Source: Sandarakinorhabdus sp. (GTDB taxonomy: Bacteria; Pseudomonadota; Alphaproteobacteria; Sphingomonadales; Sphingomonadaceae). Taken from it: a stretch of DNA of 64,000 nucleotides. Under the pieces are notes generated by a model that had not been told where the DNA came from, ran no database searches, and was given only the letters and a program-made list of their open reading frames with translations. The translations under genes and the position numbers were made by a program. This document shows positions 7,610 to 16,072 of this stretch, one piece after another. How positions within the stretch are numbered: position 1 is the first letter of the stretch; the number at the start of each line of letters is the position of its first letter. The stretch spans positions 718,442 through 782,441 of the forward strand of contig JAIMKW010000001.1 in assembly GCA_020692215.1 (NCBI GenBank), written 5' to 3'.

Positions 7610-8610
7610 CATACGCTCCTCGGTTCGGGGTCGCCGGAAAGCCGCACATCGGAACCAGCGCCGTAAACAGCGTCGCCCCGGCTTTCGACAAAAGATGCCC
7701 CCGCATAGGAAATCACATGGCCCAGCATGTGCAGCGCACCGGCTGCCGCCATCAGCGCCGCCACCTCCGGGGCTGCAGCGCCCGTCAGTGTCACGCCGAT
7801 GGCTGCGAACAAAAGCTCTTTGTTGGGAACGAAGGGAAGGCGTGTGACCACCATCCGCAAGGCACCCAGCACGATCCAGGTGCCCACCGCCACCTCGGGA
7901 AGGGCAACAAACCAGGCCAGAAGCAGCAGCGCGGATCCCACCAGGAGGCGCGCGCAGTGCAGGAAGAACAGGATGGTGTTTTCGCGCGCGGAAAGGCTCA
8001 TCACCTTGCGGCTGAACAACAGGATGAACAGGCTTACCGAAATCACGAAGGCAAAGCCCAGCCCAACGGATTTCATCGCTTGCCCCGTAAAGGCCTGCTC
8101 CACCGCGGGCCCGCCGCCCATGGCAAGGGCCAGCCCCAGCATCAGCAGCGTGGCCGCATTGCCAGCCAGTGCAGAGGTGATCGCCACGTCCTTCACGGCG
8201 GCAAGTGGCCCGGCGCCAAGCTCGTGTGCGCCAAGCTTTTCGCGCGCCCATATGAACAGATAGGCGTCACCGGAATAGCCGAATACGGCCTCGTTCAGCA
8301 CACGCTTCTTGGAAAAGATCGCCAGCGCCCTTGGCGTCAGCGGCCACCAGCGGCGGAAGATGATGTATTCGGTAACTGGCGTTGCCATGTAGGACATGGC
8401 GACCAGCATGTAGAACAGCGGATTGCCCGGCAGCACATCCAGCACTTCGCCCCAGCCGATGTCGGAAACCGCATGGGCGAGATAGGCCAGAATCGATACG
8501 GAAAGCGCGATCGACAGCAGCTTGCGGCCAGCCGGTGTCAGCGAGAACGCGCTCACCACCCGTTTCCGGCGCGCCCCAAGGCTGGTCAGGAAGGAGTCGC
8601 GGCGTTCCAT
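7609..8610 (-). CDS. Flippase-like integral membrane protein (lysyl-PG synthase TM region-like)
   Basis: A 333-residue polytopic protein with about eight membrane helices and a short basic N-terminus. The layout resembles the UPF0104 / lysylphosphatidylglycerol synthase transmembrane domain, whose members are putative lipid or lipid-linked sugar flippases. A conserved-looking polar patch KKRVLNEAVFGYSGDAYLF (residues about 102-120) may line the cavity. Its stop overlaps the DUF2141 start, and a glycosyltransferase follows, consistent with glycolipid handling. Family assignment is by topology only. Confidence 0.6.
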   Translation of the reverse strand: MERRDSFLTSLGARRKRVVSAFSLTPAGRKLLSIALSVSILAYLAHAVSDIGWGEVLDVLPGNPLFYMLVAMSYMATPVTEYIIFRRWWPLTPRALAIFSKKRVLNEAVFGYSGDAYLFIWAREKLGAHELGAGPLAAVKDVAITSALAGNAATLLMLGLALAMGGGPAVEQAFTGQAMKSVGLGFAFVISVSLFILLFSRKVMSLSARENTILFFLHCARLLVGSALLLLAWFVALPEVAVGTWIVLGALRMVVTRLPFVPNKELLFAAIGVTLTGAAAPEVAALMAAAGALHMLGHVISYAGASFVESRGDAVYGAGSDVRLSGDPEPRSV

Positions 8611-8694
8611 ACCTCACCAGCTAAGGTGCGAATAAGACCGGAAAGGGGCAGCAACACGCCCGAAACCCGCCCACAAGGTGAAGCGCCGATTAAG

Positions 8695-9384
8695 CTACCA
8701 GGGAATGATCTGGCCGTCCCAGGCGCGAAAACCCCCGCTGTCGTCTGGTGTCAGGCTGTCCATCACGCGCCAAAGATGGCCCGCCGAAACCGCCGGCGTG
8801 AACAGCTTGCCCGAAGGCACATTGCGCTGAAACGGCTTCGACATGCTGGTATCCACCGTGCCCGGGTGCAGCGCCACGGCCACGGCCTGCGGGTTCTTGC
8901 GCTTCAGCTCCACCGCCAGCGTGCGGACCAGCTGGTTGGTGGCCGCCTTCGAGGCCCGATAGCTGTGCCACCCGCCCAGCCGGTTGTCCCCGATGGATCC
9001 CACCCGCGCCGTCAGCGCCGCAAAAACAGAGCGATCCTCCCTGCGAAGGCGCGGCAGGAAATGCTTGGCCGCCAGCGCCGGGATCACCGTGTTCACCCGG
9101 AAGCTTTCCAGCATCCAGTCCGCCGAAAGCTGCCGCCAGTCCCGCTCGGGCTGGTGCGTTGCATCATGCAGCAACCCGGCCGCCACGATCACATGCGAAA
9201 GCCCGTCCCCGGCTGCGTCTGCCGCCTCTGCAAATGTCGCTTCGTCTGCAGTATCGATCGTCGGGCGGGACAAGCGCACTACCTTGGCGCCCCGTGCTTC
9301 GGCTGCATCCGCCAGCGCCTGCCCGATTCCGCCCGACGCGCCGATCACCACGACCCGGTCGCGTGAAGTATCTGCCATTTCCAT
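8695..9384 (-). CDS. SDR family NAD(P)-dependent oxidoreductase
   Basis: A 229-residue short-chain dehydrogenase/reductase with cofactor loop VIGASGGIGQA and active site YRASK, preceded by the catalytic Ser in ARVGSIG 12 residues before the Tyr. HPGTVDT matches the post-catalytic PG motif, and it looks most like the C-factor / YciK-type group. AAGGG precedes the ATG at 9384, with a second ATG six bases later. It lies 82 bases downstream of the isomerase-like gene and is possibly part of the same TetR-controlled unit. The substrate is unknown. Confidence 0.87.
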   Translation of the reverse strand: MEMADTSRDRVVVIGASGGIGQALADAAEARGAKVVRLSRPTIDTADEATFAEAADAAGDGLSHVIVAAGLLHDATHQPERDWRQLSADWMLESFRVNTVIPALAAKHFLPRLRREDRSVFAALTARVGSIGDNRLGGWHSYRASKAATNQLVRTLAVELKRKNPQAVAVALHPGTVDTSMSKPFQRNVPSGKLFTPAVSAGHLWRVMDSLTPDDSGGFRAWDGQIIPW

Positions 9385-9466
9385 GATGCCGCCCTTGGGC
9401 CCAGTGTCGTTGCGGGCGCAAGGGCGATTGGTGAGAGGGAGACAAAGGGCCTCATCCAGACAGGGC

Positions 9467-9970
9467 TCAGCCGTGCGGAATGGCCCTCAAGGTTCGCACC
9501 AGCCCGATGGTTGCAAGGATCAGCGTCACATGCACGGCAATCAGCGGCGGCCAGCCCATCAGGAAGATGAGGTCGTTGGCAAGCCCCGGCTTGAACGGCC
9601 CGCCACCCATGGCAAGGCCGCGCGTGCCGAACAGGGCGTTGAACCAGGCCGGCACGGTGAAGAGCCATCCGGTCGCAACCGCACTCCAGAAGAACAGCCG
9701 ATGCTGACCCGGCCCCAGACGGATGAAGGCCCCGCCCAGCCCCCAGGCCATCAGAAGCAGCCCGTGAGTGATGGCTTCCATATGAACCATCCGCCAGGCA
9801 CGGGAATCGTCGGGAAGATCGATCTCGATTGGCGGCAAAAGCGGCCATGCGACGAGTTCTCCCAGCAGCGCGACGAACCATTGCCAGCCTACGAACAGTG
9901 CGAACAGAAACAGGCCGATGCCATTCAGGAACAACAGCGCCCGCGTGCGCTCGGCCATCGGGGCAATCAT
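9467..9970 (-). CDS. Four-helix membrane protein resembling styrene oxide isomerase
   Basis: A 167-residue protein with four membrane segments, close in length to StyC (169), a membrane isomerase that converts styrene oxide to phenylacetaldehyde with a haem b Lewis acid. From memory of StyC, the W-x3-H spacing before the haem-ligand His58 is kept here (Trp59, His63), as is an F/Y-rich GW segment and an RGL...G...PG block (residues about 117-129). StyC Asn64 aligns with His69 and StyC Tyr103 has no obvious equivalent, so the reaction may differ. The ATG overlaps the upstream hydrolase stop (ATGA), so the two are translationally coupled. Identification by eye. Confidence 0.5.
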   Translation of the reverse strand: MIAPMAERTRALLFLNGIGLFLFALFVGWQWFVALLGELVAWPLLPPIEIDLPDDSRAWRMVHMEAITHGLLLMAWGLGGAFIRLGPGQHRLFFWSAVATGWLFTVPAWFNALFGTRGLAMGGGPFKPGLANDLIFLMGWPPLIAVHVTLILATIGLVRTLRAIPHG

Positions 9971-10860
9971 GCCACCACCTCCGACGCCACTGGTTCTGTG
10001 CCTGCGATGTGCCGCATGTCGAGCATTGCGAATTCGGGCCCGGTCTCGCCATAGCGGGCCCACCATGATCGCGCCCAGGCCGGATCGGCAACCTGCCGCG
10101 GGTCGTAGCCGGGCATCAGAATGCGCAGGAACCGTGGAGCCAGCTGTACGAAGATGCGCAACAGCAGGGCGTAAAGCGCCAGCCGCGACCGCCAATCGCG
10201 CCACATGCCGTCCTCGATCATCAGTGCGCGATAGCCCTGCCGGGTTCTTGTCATGATGTGGGCCGTCGCAGCGATCAGCCCCCAGATGCGCCAGCGGTAC
10301 CGGCCATCCAGCGCCTTGAACACGTCATAGGTCGCGCATTTGTGTTCGATCTCCTCGACAAAGTGCCAGAGGATGAGCGAGGCAACCGCCGCGTCGCCAT
10401 CGCCGAACAGATGTGCCCGATCGTCAATCAGCATGTGGCCGATCGCGAGGGCCATGGCCTCGAAGCCCTCTGCATAGGCCAGATTGAAGGCAAACGACTT
10501 CTGTCGAGCAAATGCCCGGTAGTCGGCCTTCAGCACCGATTCCAATCGCGGCACCGATTTATAGCCCATTTCGGCAAGACGCTTGTTGAATTGCTGGTGC
10601 TGGCGGAAATGGGTCGCTTCCTGCCCGATGTACAAGTCGATCTCCGAAATCAGGGAAGGGTCGTCCGTCCGTGCCAGGGCCTGTCGCATTGTTTCGATCA
10701 GATATGGCTCCAGATAGGGCATGGCGAGCGAGCCCGCATTGACGAGGTGGCTGAATTCCGGTCGCTTAGGGTTCCAGATTCCGCGCAGGCCGTCGGGAAA
10801 TCGGAAGCGCACACGCCGTACCTGCATGCGCTGTGCATCGAACGGTTTGGTCACGCCCAT
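9967..10860 (-). CDS. Predicted metal-dependent hydrolase (PF10118 family)
   Basis: A 297-residue helical protein with clustered carboxylate and His residues: EPYLIET, IGQEATHFRQH, EGFEAMAL and WHFVEEIEHKCATYDV. This repeated E...ExxH pattern suggests a di-metal four-helix site as in ferritin-like or desaturase folds. PF10118 members are called metal-dependent hydrolases but their reaction is not established. The start is set at 10860 (MGVTKPF) because the upstream ATG at 10959 would run through the promoter/operator. It is the first gene of the operon divergent from the TetR gene. Confidence 0.8.
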   Translation of the reverse strand: MGVTKPFDAQRMQVRRVRFRFPDGLRGIWNPKRPEFSHLVNAGSLAMPYLEPYLIETMRQALARTDDPSLISEIDLYIGQEATHFRQHQQFNKRLAEMGYKSVPRLESVLKADYRAFARQKSFAFNLAYAEGFEAMALAIGHMLIDDRAHLFGDGDAAVASLILWHFVEEIEHKCATYDVFKALDGRYRWRIWGLIAATAHIMTRTRQGYRALMIEDGMWRDWRSRLALYALLLRIFVQLAPRFLRILMPGYDPRQVADPAWARSWWARYGETGPEFAMLDMRHIAGTEPVASEVVA

Positions 10861-10919
10861 CGGTTTCGGCCCTTTCTCGCTCGCTGAAGCCCCCAGGCTG
10901 AACGCATCGGACTCCACTA

Positions 10920-10959
10920 TTGATAGAATACACAATAGCGATATTGTGGAAATTGTCAA
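10920..10959. promoter_or_regulatory. Symmetric divergent promoters with a shared TetR-type operator
   Basis: A perfect 18-base dyad CACAATA-GCGA-TATTGTG lies at 10931-10948. The plus-strand promoter toward tetR reads TTGATA (10920-10925), 16 bases, TATTGT (10942-10947). The minus-strand promoter toward the hydrolase reads TTGACA (10959-10954), 16 bases, TATTGT (10937-10932). The operator therefore covers both -10 boxes and a bound dimer would block both transcripts. The match to TetR family operators is by size and position; binding is inferred. Confidence 0.75.
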
Positions 10960-11005
10960 CGAGTCCGGCTAGGCGGGGATGGTTCCGTTCCGCACAAGGT
11001 GTTGC

Positions 11006-11635
11006 ATGAAGCCAAAGCCTGCCCGCAGCCGATTGCCACCCGCCGACCGCCGCGCGCAGTTGCTGGCTCATGCGATCGCCTGCTTCGCCGACCATGGGCT
11101 GGCACGGGCAACGCAGGCTCAGGTCGCTGCGCGCGCCGGAGTTTCGGTTTCGGCGGTCTATTCCTATTTTCGCACGCGCGCCGACCTCGTCGATGCAGTG
11201 CTGGCGGCTGTTGCATCCGCCATTCTCGATATGGTCGAAACGGCAACCGCCTCATCGGGCCCGGCCGACGCGGTACTAACGGAGCTTGCCCGCCAGACTG
11301 CTGGTATGGCCGCCGCCCAGCCGGATCTGGTACGGGTCTGGCTGGATTGGAGTGCAGGCGTTCGCGCCGACACCTGGCCGCAATTCCTCGATCTGCAACG
11401 CCGTCTGCAGGGGCTGGTCGCCGCCGTTCTGGCGCGCACCTCCGATGCCCCGCCAGAGCCATCCGATGCCCGCCTTGCATCGGCGGCAAGGCTGTTCGTG
11501 GGTAGTGCCCATACGCTGGCGCTGATGCACTTCGAACAAGTCGGAGCCGAAGAGCTTCAGATATGCATCACCCAGATGGTCAGCGGATCGATTGCAGGCC
11601 TGAAGGCGCAATTGCCCGCCTCGCCGGGGCTCTGA
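11006..11635 (+). CDS. TetR/AcrR family transcriptional regulator
   Basis: A 209-residue regulator. The N-terminal helix-turn-helix (residues about 12-60) includes ATQAQVAARAGVSVSAVYSYF, whose final AVYSYF is the recognition helix signature. The C-terminal helical half is the ligand domain. ATG at 11006 follows AAGGT at 6-base spacing. It is divergent from the hydrolase operon across the dyad at 10931-10948, so it probably represses that operon and itself. The ligand could be a hydrophobic substrate or product of the operon. Confidence 0.88.
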   Translation: MKPKPARSRLPPADRRAQLLAHAIACFADHGLARATQAQVAARAGVSVSAVYSYFRTRADLVDAVLAAVASAILDMVETATASSGPADAVLTELARQTAGMAAAQPDLVRVWLDWSAGVRADTWPQFLDLQRRLQGLVAAVLARTSDAPPEPSDARLASAARLFVGSAHTLALMHFEQVGAEELQICITQMVSGSIAGLKAQLPASPGL

Positions 11636-11928
11636 AGGGCTTCGTCCAGCGGTGCTGCGAAGCGCAAGCCGGTTCGCGGCTCGCAACGAATGTCAGCCAC
11701 CCGAAATCTGTTGCGCTCGCGAACAGGCAGCAGCGTGTCGCGCTGGAGATCGGCCGGAGCACCTGCCGGCACATCAGTCGGGACAACCGTTTCGGTGGCT
11801 ACTCGCCCGGGCAGCGCGCCCGCCGCACGGCATCGATGATCTTCAGCTTGCCTGCCGTTGCCTCGACGTCGGCCTCCACACAGGCAACCGAGGCTTTTTC
11901 ATTGCCGACAGCCGCCGCAGCAACCGCC
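11636..11928 (-). other. Interval between tetR and pccB with possible frameshifted ORF remnant
   Basis: No complete gene is supported. On the minus strand an ATG at 11948, inside the end of pccB and preceded by GGAAGAA, opens a 49-codon frame (stop at 11799). A neighbouring frame then continues protein-like from about 11810 to 11557 (includes RFRVADIRCEPRTGLRF). This could be a small gene with one frameshift, or chance coding in GC-rich DNA. No terminator or repeat was recognised here. Confidence 0.25.
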
Positions 11929-13461
11929 CTAAAGCGGAATATTGTCATGCTTCTTCCAAGGGTTTTCCAGCTGCTTGGTGCGCAGCTTTCGCAGGCCCAC
12001 GGCAATCCGCTTGCGGGTCGCGTGCGGCATGATCACTTCGTCGATGAAGCCCATGCTGGCCGCCACGAACGGATTGGCGAAGCGGGCTTCATACTCCTTC
12101 GTCCGCTCGGCGATCTTCTCCGGATCACCGATGTCCTTGCGGAAGATGATCTCGACTGCGCCCTTGGCGCCCATCACCGCGATTTCCGCGGTCGGCCAGG
12201 CATAGTTCAGGTCGCCGCGCAAATGCTTGGAGGCCATCACGTCATAGGCGCCGCCATAGGCCTTGCGGGTAATGACGGTGATTTTCGGCACCGTCGCCTC
12301 GGCATAGGCGAACAGCAGTTTCGCACCGTTCTTGATGATCCCGTTATGCTCCTGCGCCACGCCGGGCAGAAAGCCGGGGACATCCACGAAGGTGATGATC
12401 GGGATGCTGAACGCATCGCAGAAGCGCACGAACCGTCCGGCCTTTTTCGAAGCTGCAATATCCAGGCACCCCGCCAGCACGGTCGGCTGGTTGGCAACTA
12501 TGCCCACCGTGTGCCCCTCGATCCGCGCAAAGCCGATGATGATGTTGGCCGCATGGCCCGGCTGCACCTCGAAGAAATCCCCGTCGTCGGAAATCTTCGC
12601 GATCAGCTCGTGCATGTCATAGGGTTTGGCCGCAGACGCGGGCACCAGCGTGTCGAGCGAGGGGATCGGCCGGTCATAAGGGTCGGTCGCGGCCCGGTGC
12701 GGGGCGCCGGCCCGGTTGTTCAAGGGCAGAAAATCGAAGAAATCCCGCGTGCGCAGCAGCGCATCCACATCGTCTTCCATCGCCAGGTCGGCCACGCCGG
12801 ATCTGGTGGAGTGGGTGATCGCGCCGCCCAGCTCTTCCTGGGTCACGATCTCGTTCGTCACAGTCTTCACCACATCCGGCCCGGTCACGAACATGTAGGA
12901 CGAATCCTTCACCATGAAGATGAAGTCGGTCATCGCCGGTGAATAGACTGCGCCGCCGGCACAGGGCCCCATGATGAGCGAGATCTGCGGCACCACGCCC
13001 GATGCCAGCACATTGCGCTGGAACACCTCGGCATAGCCGGCAAGGCTGGCGACCCCTTCCTGGATCCGCGCGCCGCCCGAATCATTGAGGCCGATGACAG
13101 GCGCGCCAACCTTCATCGCCATGTCCATGATCTTGCAGATCTTCTGGGCATGCCGTTCCGAGAGCGATCCGCCGAAGACCGTGAAATCCTGCGAAAACAC
13201 GAACACCAGCCGGCCATTGATGGTGCCAGATCCGGTCACCACGCCGTCGCCGGGAATCGTCTGCTCGGCCATCCCGAACTCTGTGCAATTGTGCTCGACA
13301 TACATGTCGAGCTCCTCGAACGAGCCTTCGTCCAGCAATATGTCCAGCCGCTCGCGCGCAGTCAGCCGCCCCTTGGCGTGCTGTGCCTTGATCCGGGCCG
13401 GGCCGCCCCCCATCCGGGCCGCCTCGCGCCGCTTTTCCAGCTCTTCCAACACCTTCAGCAT
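11929..13461 (-). CDS. pccB: Acyl-CoA carboxylase beta subunit (propionyl-CoA carboxylase type)
   Basis: The carboxyltransferase subunit that moves CO2 from carboxybiotin to propionyl-CoA (or a related acyl-CoA), giving methylmalonyl-CoA. Its 510 residues match PccB. Visible signatures are [31 protein letters not shown], the acyl-CoA oxyanion loop [12 protein letters not shown] and, in the second crotonase fold, [13 protein letters not shown] [13 protein letters not shown] with [15 protein letters not shown]. The start is ATG 13461 ([12 protein letters not shown]), preceded by AGGGG; the longer reading frame upstream is not protein-like. The biotin-carrying alpha subunit is not in the window. 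Role: odd-chain fatty acid and branched amino acid breakdown. Confidence 0.93.
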   Translation of the reverse strand: MLKVLEELEKRREAARMGGGPARIKAQHAKGRLTARERLDILLDEGSFEELDMYVEHNCTEFGMAEQTIPGDGVVTGSGTINGRLVFVFSQDFTVFGGSLSERHAQKICKIMDMAMKVGAPVIGLNDSGGARIQEGVASLAGYAEVFQRNVLASGVVPQISLIMGPCAGGAVYSPAMTDFIFMVKDSSYMFVTGPDVVKTVTNEIVTQEELGGAITHSTRSGVADLAMEDDVDALLRTRDFFDFLPLNNRAGAPHRAATDPYDRPIPSLDTLVPASAAKPYDMHELIAKISDDGDFFEVQPGHAANIIIGFARIEGHTVGIVANQPTVLAGCLDIAASKKAGRFVRFCDAFSIPIITFVDVPGFLPGVAQEHNGIIKNGAKLLFAYAEATVPKITVITRKAYGGAYDVMASKHLRGDLNYAWPTAEIAVMGAKGAVEIIFRKDIGDPEKIAERTKEYEARFANPFVAASMGFIDEVIMPHATRKRIAVGLRKLRTKQLENPWKKHDNIPL

Positions 13462-13655
13462 GGCTGCATCCCCTGGTTTCGTTGCGTTCAATTCGCCACA
13501 GCGTCCAAACTGGCGCCCAGACCGGGCGTCCAACCCGGCCGGGTTACGGCTTTCGTGCGGGCGTGTCACTTGTCCTTTCAGGCCTGCGCGCCTTCGTGCT
13601 AACCTGTCGTTTGGCAGAGGGCCGCAACAGGCTCCTGCAGTCAGGGGAGGATCAG

Positions 13656-14204
13656 ATGATCAGGCTTCTCATCGGCAGTCTGGTTGCAGCCGCCGCAACA
13701 TTCATGCTCGGTTTCGTCTTCTTTGCAACTCCGGTCGCCGAGTTTGGCTACAAGACGGCGTCGCCCGAATCGCAGAAGGTCGTGCAGGATGCGCTCAGAA
13801 CGATGGGCGAAACCGGCACCTATTATGTGCCCTATGGCACCACGGCCGAAGCGGTCGCCATGCACGAAGCCGGGCCCACCGCGATCGTAAAGGTGAACAT
13901 GCGCGGCGGCCCGCCTTCGGATCCGGTCGTGCTGGGCCAGGGCTTCCTCCACATGGCGATTTCCATGCTGGTGCTCGGCCTGTTTCTGTGGGTGCTGCGG
14001 GCGGCCCTCCCCACATTTGCGTCCCGCGTGCTGCCGGTGCTGTTTCTCGCCGCGGTCGCTGCCATCTGGGCGCGGCTCGGCGAGCCGATCTGGTGGCGGA
14101 CAGACTGGGCCAATGCTGTCTATACCGCCGGAACCGATTTTGCCTCGCTCGCCGTCGGCGGCCTGATCATGGCACTGTTCGTGCCCCGCCCCCGACGAAC
14201 CTGA
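13656..14204 (+). CDS. Hypothetical membrane protein (182 residues)
   Basis: An N-terminal membrane segment (residues 3-24), a 70-residue periplasmic loop with [22 protein letters not shown], then three further membrane segments. GGGGAGG precedes the ATG at 13656. It is divergent from pccB with about 190 bases between. The shape (one anchor, extracellular loop, three helices) resembles small uncharacterised alphaproteobacterial membrane proteins; no function can be given. Confidence 0.78.
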   Translation: MIRLLIGSLVAAAATFMLGFVFFATPVAEFGYKTASPESQKVVQDALRTMGETGTYYVPYGTTAEAVAMHEAGPTAIVKVNMRGGPPSDPVVLGQGFLHMAISMLVLGLFLWVLRAALPTFASRVLPVLFLAAVAAIWARLGEPIWWRTDWANAVYTAGTDFASLAVGGLIMALFVPRPRRT

Positions 14205-14255
14205 GCCCGCCAGTTTTTCGCAGGGCCGGGCCTATGCACCGAAAATCCAGGGCTA

Positions 14256-14274
14256 GCCGGGGCTATGCCCCGGC
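14256..14274 (-). terminator. GC hairpin over the ATP12 stop, weak terminator candidate
   Basis: GCCGGGGC (14256-14263), TAT, GCCCCGGC (14267-14274) form a perfect 8-base stem that includes the stop codon of the minus-strand ATP12 gene. A short T-rich stretch (ATTTTC) follows on the minus strand. The T tract is weak, so termination here is only possible. Confidence 0.35.
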
Positions 14275-14958
14275 CAGGCGCAGGAACCGCTCGGCTTCCA
14301 GGAACTGCTGCCGCCGGCCCGATCGATGGGCGATCGCTTCGGCGTCTTCGCCCCAATTCTCCGCCTGCCAGGTCTCGTCTATCACCGCCGCCGCCCAGGC
14401 TGCCTCCACGTCCACCGCACACTCGGCAACGGACAGCGCGATGATGGCCGAACCCGAAAGCGTCACCATCGGCGAAAGCGCAGCCAGCGTGAAGGGTGCA
14501 CAAGAGGCAAAGGCTGCGCGCACCCGCATCAGGCCCGTTTCCGGCTGGCGCACATGAAGGAGCCCTTCGGTCACCTGGAAAGGGCAATCGAACCGCGCCT
14601 CTGCCCAGCGCAGCAAAGGGTCCCAATGCTTTGCCTGCACCTCCACCAGCGGCCGCGGCCCCTCGGCCCGATAGCAAAGCAGGTCGCTTTCGGCATAGCG
14701 CGCCAGGCTTTCAGCAAATCCCTCGCTGTCGTCGGCGATGATGTCGATCGCGGCATTGGAAAAGCCCGTAAACGGCATGGCCAGCGGGCGAACCTCGCCC
14801 TCCACAGCATCCCATTCGGCCGCCAAGGCGCGCGCCAGCGCCTCGGTCGGCGCCGCCAGTGTCCTGCCACGCGGCGTTCGCACCCGGCGTCCATCCAGCA
14901 CCACGGCAAAGCCGTTGTCGCCCGTTTCGATGCCTGTCGTCGTCCAGAAGCGTTTCAC
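14263..14958 (-). CDS. ATP12 family F1-ATPase assembly chaperone
   Basis: ATP12 proteins hold the F1 alpha subunit during ATP synthase assembly; in alphaproteobacteria the gene is a marker of the mitochondrial lineage. The 231-residue protein has the N-terminal GFAVVLDGRRVRTPRGRTLA, the mid region DSEGFAESLARYAESDLLCYRAEGP and the C-terminal VIDETWQAENWGEDAEA, all characteristic. The start is GTG at 14958 forming a GTGA overlap with the preceding small gene, so translation is coupled. It is the last gene of an eight-gene operon starting at rarA. Confidence 0.9.
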   Translation of the reverse strand: MKRFWTTTGIETGDNGFAVVLDGRRVRTPRGRTLAAPTEALARALAAEWDAVEGEVRPLAMPFTGFSNAAIDIIADDSEGFAESLARYAESDLLCYRAEGPRPLVEVQAKHWDPLLRWAEARFDCPFQVTEGLLHVRQPETGLMRVRAAFASCAPFTLAALSPMVTLSGSAIIALSVAECAVDVEAAWAAAVIDETWQAENWGEDAEAIAHRSGRRQQFLEAERFLRLAGA

Positions 14959-15152
14959 TTGCGGAACAGCCTTGGCGCAAACAGCACCAGCACCGCGCCC
15001 GATGCCATCACCAGAAGCGCCGCCACGGTGGAAGCCTCGCCAAACGGCTGTCGCCCGGCAATCCACAGCCCAAGGATTGCAAGGCCAACCCCGGCAAGGC
15101 GAACCAGTGTCATCAGCCAAAGCGCTTTCAGCGCAGGATCAGGTTCAGTCAT
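14955..15152 (-). CDS. Small two-helix membrane protein (65 residues)
   Basis: Begins MTEPDPALKALWLM, with hydrophobic stretches at residues about 12-30 and 42-60 and a basic end (RLFRK). It overlaps the preceding gene by 8 bases and the ATP12 start by 4, placing it firmly in the operon. No family is recognised. Confidence 0.75.
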   Translation of the reverse strand: MTEPDPALKALWLMTLVRLAGVGLAILGLWIAGRQPFGEASTVAALLVMASGAVLVLFAPRLFRK

Positions 15153-15372
15153 CGTCCGTCGGCACCCACCTCAGAGCGCGGCGCATGCGCCAGGCCCCCC
15201 AGAGGAACAGCAAACCGCCGCCAAGCCCGGGCACCCGGGGCAGCAGCAGATCCCACCGGGTGGGCAAGGCAGAAACGATGCCCCACAGATTCGTGCCCGT
15301 AAACCACAGCCCGCCCAGGAACAGCGCGCGCGCAATCCACACGGAAAACCAGGCGGGCTCCGGCTCAGCCAT
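15145..15372 (-). CDS. Small two-helix membrane protein (75 residues)
   Basis: Begins MAEPEPAWFSVWIARALF, with hydrophobic stretches near residues 10-32 and 42-62, then an Arg-rich and acidic tail (PTDDD). It overlaps the upstream HAD gene and the downstream small gene by 8 bases each. It resembles its neighbour (both start M-x-EPxPA), so the pair may be paralogues or partners. Function unknown. Confidence 0.75.
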   Translation of the reverse strand: MAEPEPAWFSVWIARALFLGGLWFTGTNLWGIVSALPTRWDLLLPRVPGLGGGLLFLWGAWRMRRALRWVPTDDD

Positions 15373-16057
15373 GCAGCAAGGCCTTTAGATGGGCCGCATC
15401 CATCGCAACCGATCGTGCGCCCGATGCCAGCAGCTCATGCGCATCATGATAGCCCCAATCGACCCCGATCGCCGTCACGCCGGCGGCAACCCCCATTCCC
15501 ATGTCGAAGGATGTGTCGCCGATGATGAAGGCCGCACCCTTGTCGACGCCGGCATCGGCAAGGCAGGCCAGCAGCATCGACGGGTCTGGTTTGGAAGGGT
15601 GGCGGTCGGCGGTCTGCAGGCTGATGAAATGCTCCAGGATGCCATGGTGCGTCAGGCACAGGGCCAGCCCGCGGTCGCTCTTGCCCGTTGCCACCGCCAG
15701 CAGCCAGCCATCGGCCTCCAGCTCCAGCAGCAGGTCTTTCACGCCGTCGAACATCGGCTCCACGTCCAGCCGTCTGTCGGCCCTGAGCCGCTGGAAGGCC
15801 AGTTTATAATCATCCGCCAGCCGCACATGCAGGTCGGGCTCGGCATCGGGCAGCAGCGCCTGCATCGCCTCCACCAGGCTCAGCCCCACCACCCGTCGCA
15901 CGGCATGCGGATCCGGATCGGGAAACCCCATCCGGCCGAAACTGTCGTGCATCGCGCGGATGATATTCGCCTGGCTGTCCACCAGTGTCCCGTCGCAATC
16001 GAAAACGGCCAGCTTCACTTTGCGCGGCTTCGCCGTTCGCGGTCTCTCATTTGGCAC
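15365..16057 (-). CDS. HAD family phosphatase, phosphoglycolate phosphatase-like
   Basis: A 230-residue HAD hydrolase of subfamily IA. Motif I is VFDCDGTLVDSQ (nucleophile Asp, general acid Asp), motif II lies in LLAVATGKSDRG, motif III is the Lys in HPSKPDPSM, and motif IV is IGDTSFDMGMG. A helical cap occupies residues about 35-95. Such enzymes remove phosphate from 2-phosphoglycolate or other small phosphoesters. It overlaps the RluA-family gene by 11 bases and the next small gene by 8. Its N-terminal codons arise from a short direct repeat (16025-16072). Confidence 0.88.
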   Translation of the reverse strand: MPNERPRTAKPRKVKLAVFDCDGTLVDSQANIIRAMHDSFGRMGFPDPDPHAVRRVVGLSLVEAMQALLPDAEPDLHVRLADDYKLAFQRLRADRRLDVEPMFDGVKDLLLELEADGWLLAVATGKSDRGLALCLTHHGILEHFISLQTADRHPSKPDPSMLLACLADAGVDKGAAFIIGDTSFDMGMGVAAGVTAIGVDWGYHDAHELLASGARSVAMDAAHLKALLHG

Positions 16058-16072
16058 GGCTTCGCCGTTCGC
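16025..16072. repeat. 16-base direct repeat across the end of the RluA-family gene
   Basis: CGGCTTCGCCGTTCGC occurs at 16025-16040 and again at 16057-16072, exact copies with a 32-base period. The right copy encodes the last residues of the pseudouridine synthase. The left copy lies past its stop, in the first codons of the overlapping HAD gene. The geometry parallels the longer 3'-end repeats at 5.8 and 47.4 kb. Confidence 0.85.

Noticed and set aside
7570..9366. A 598-codon plus-strand frame across several minus-strand genes
   Set aside because: Shadow frame; the minus strand holds a flippase-like protein and an SDR with full motifs.
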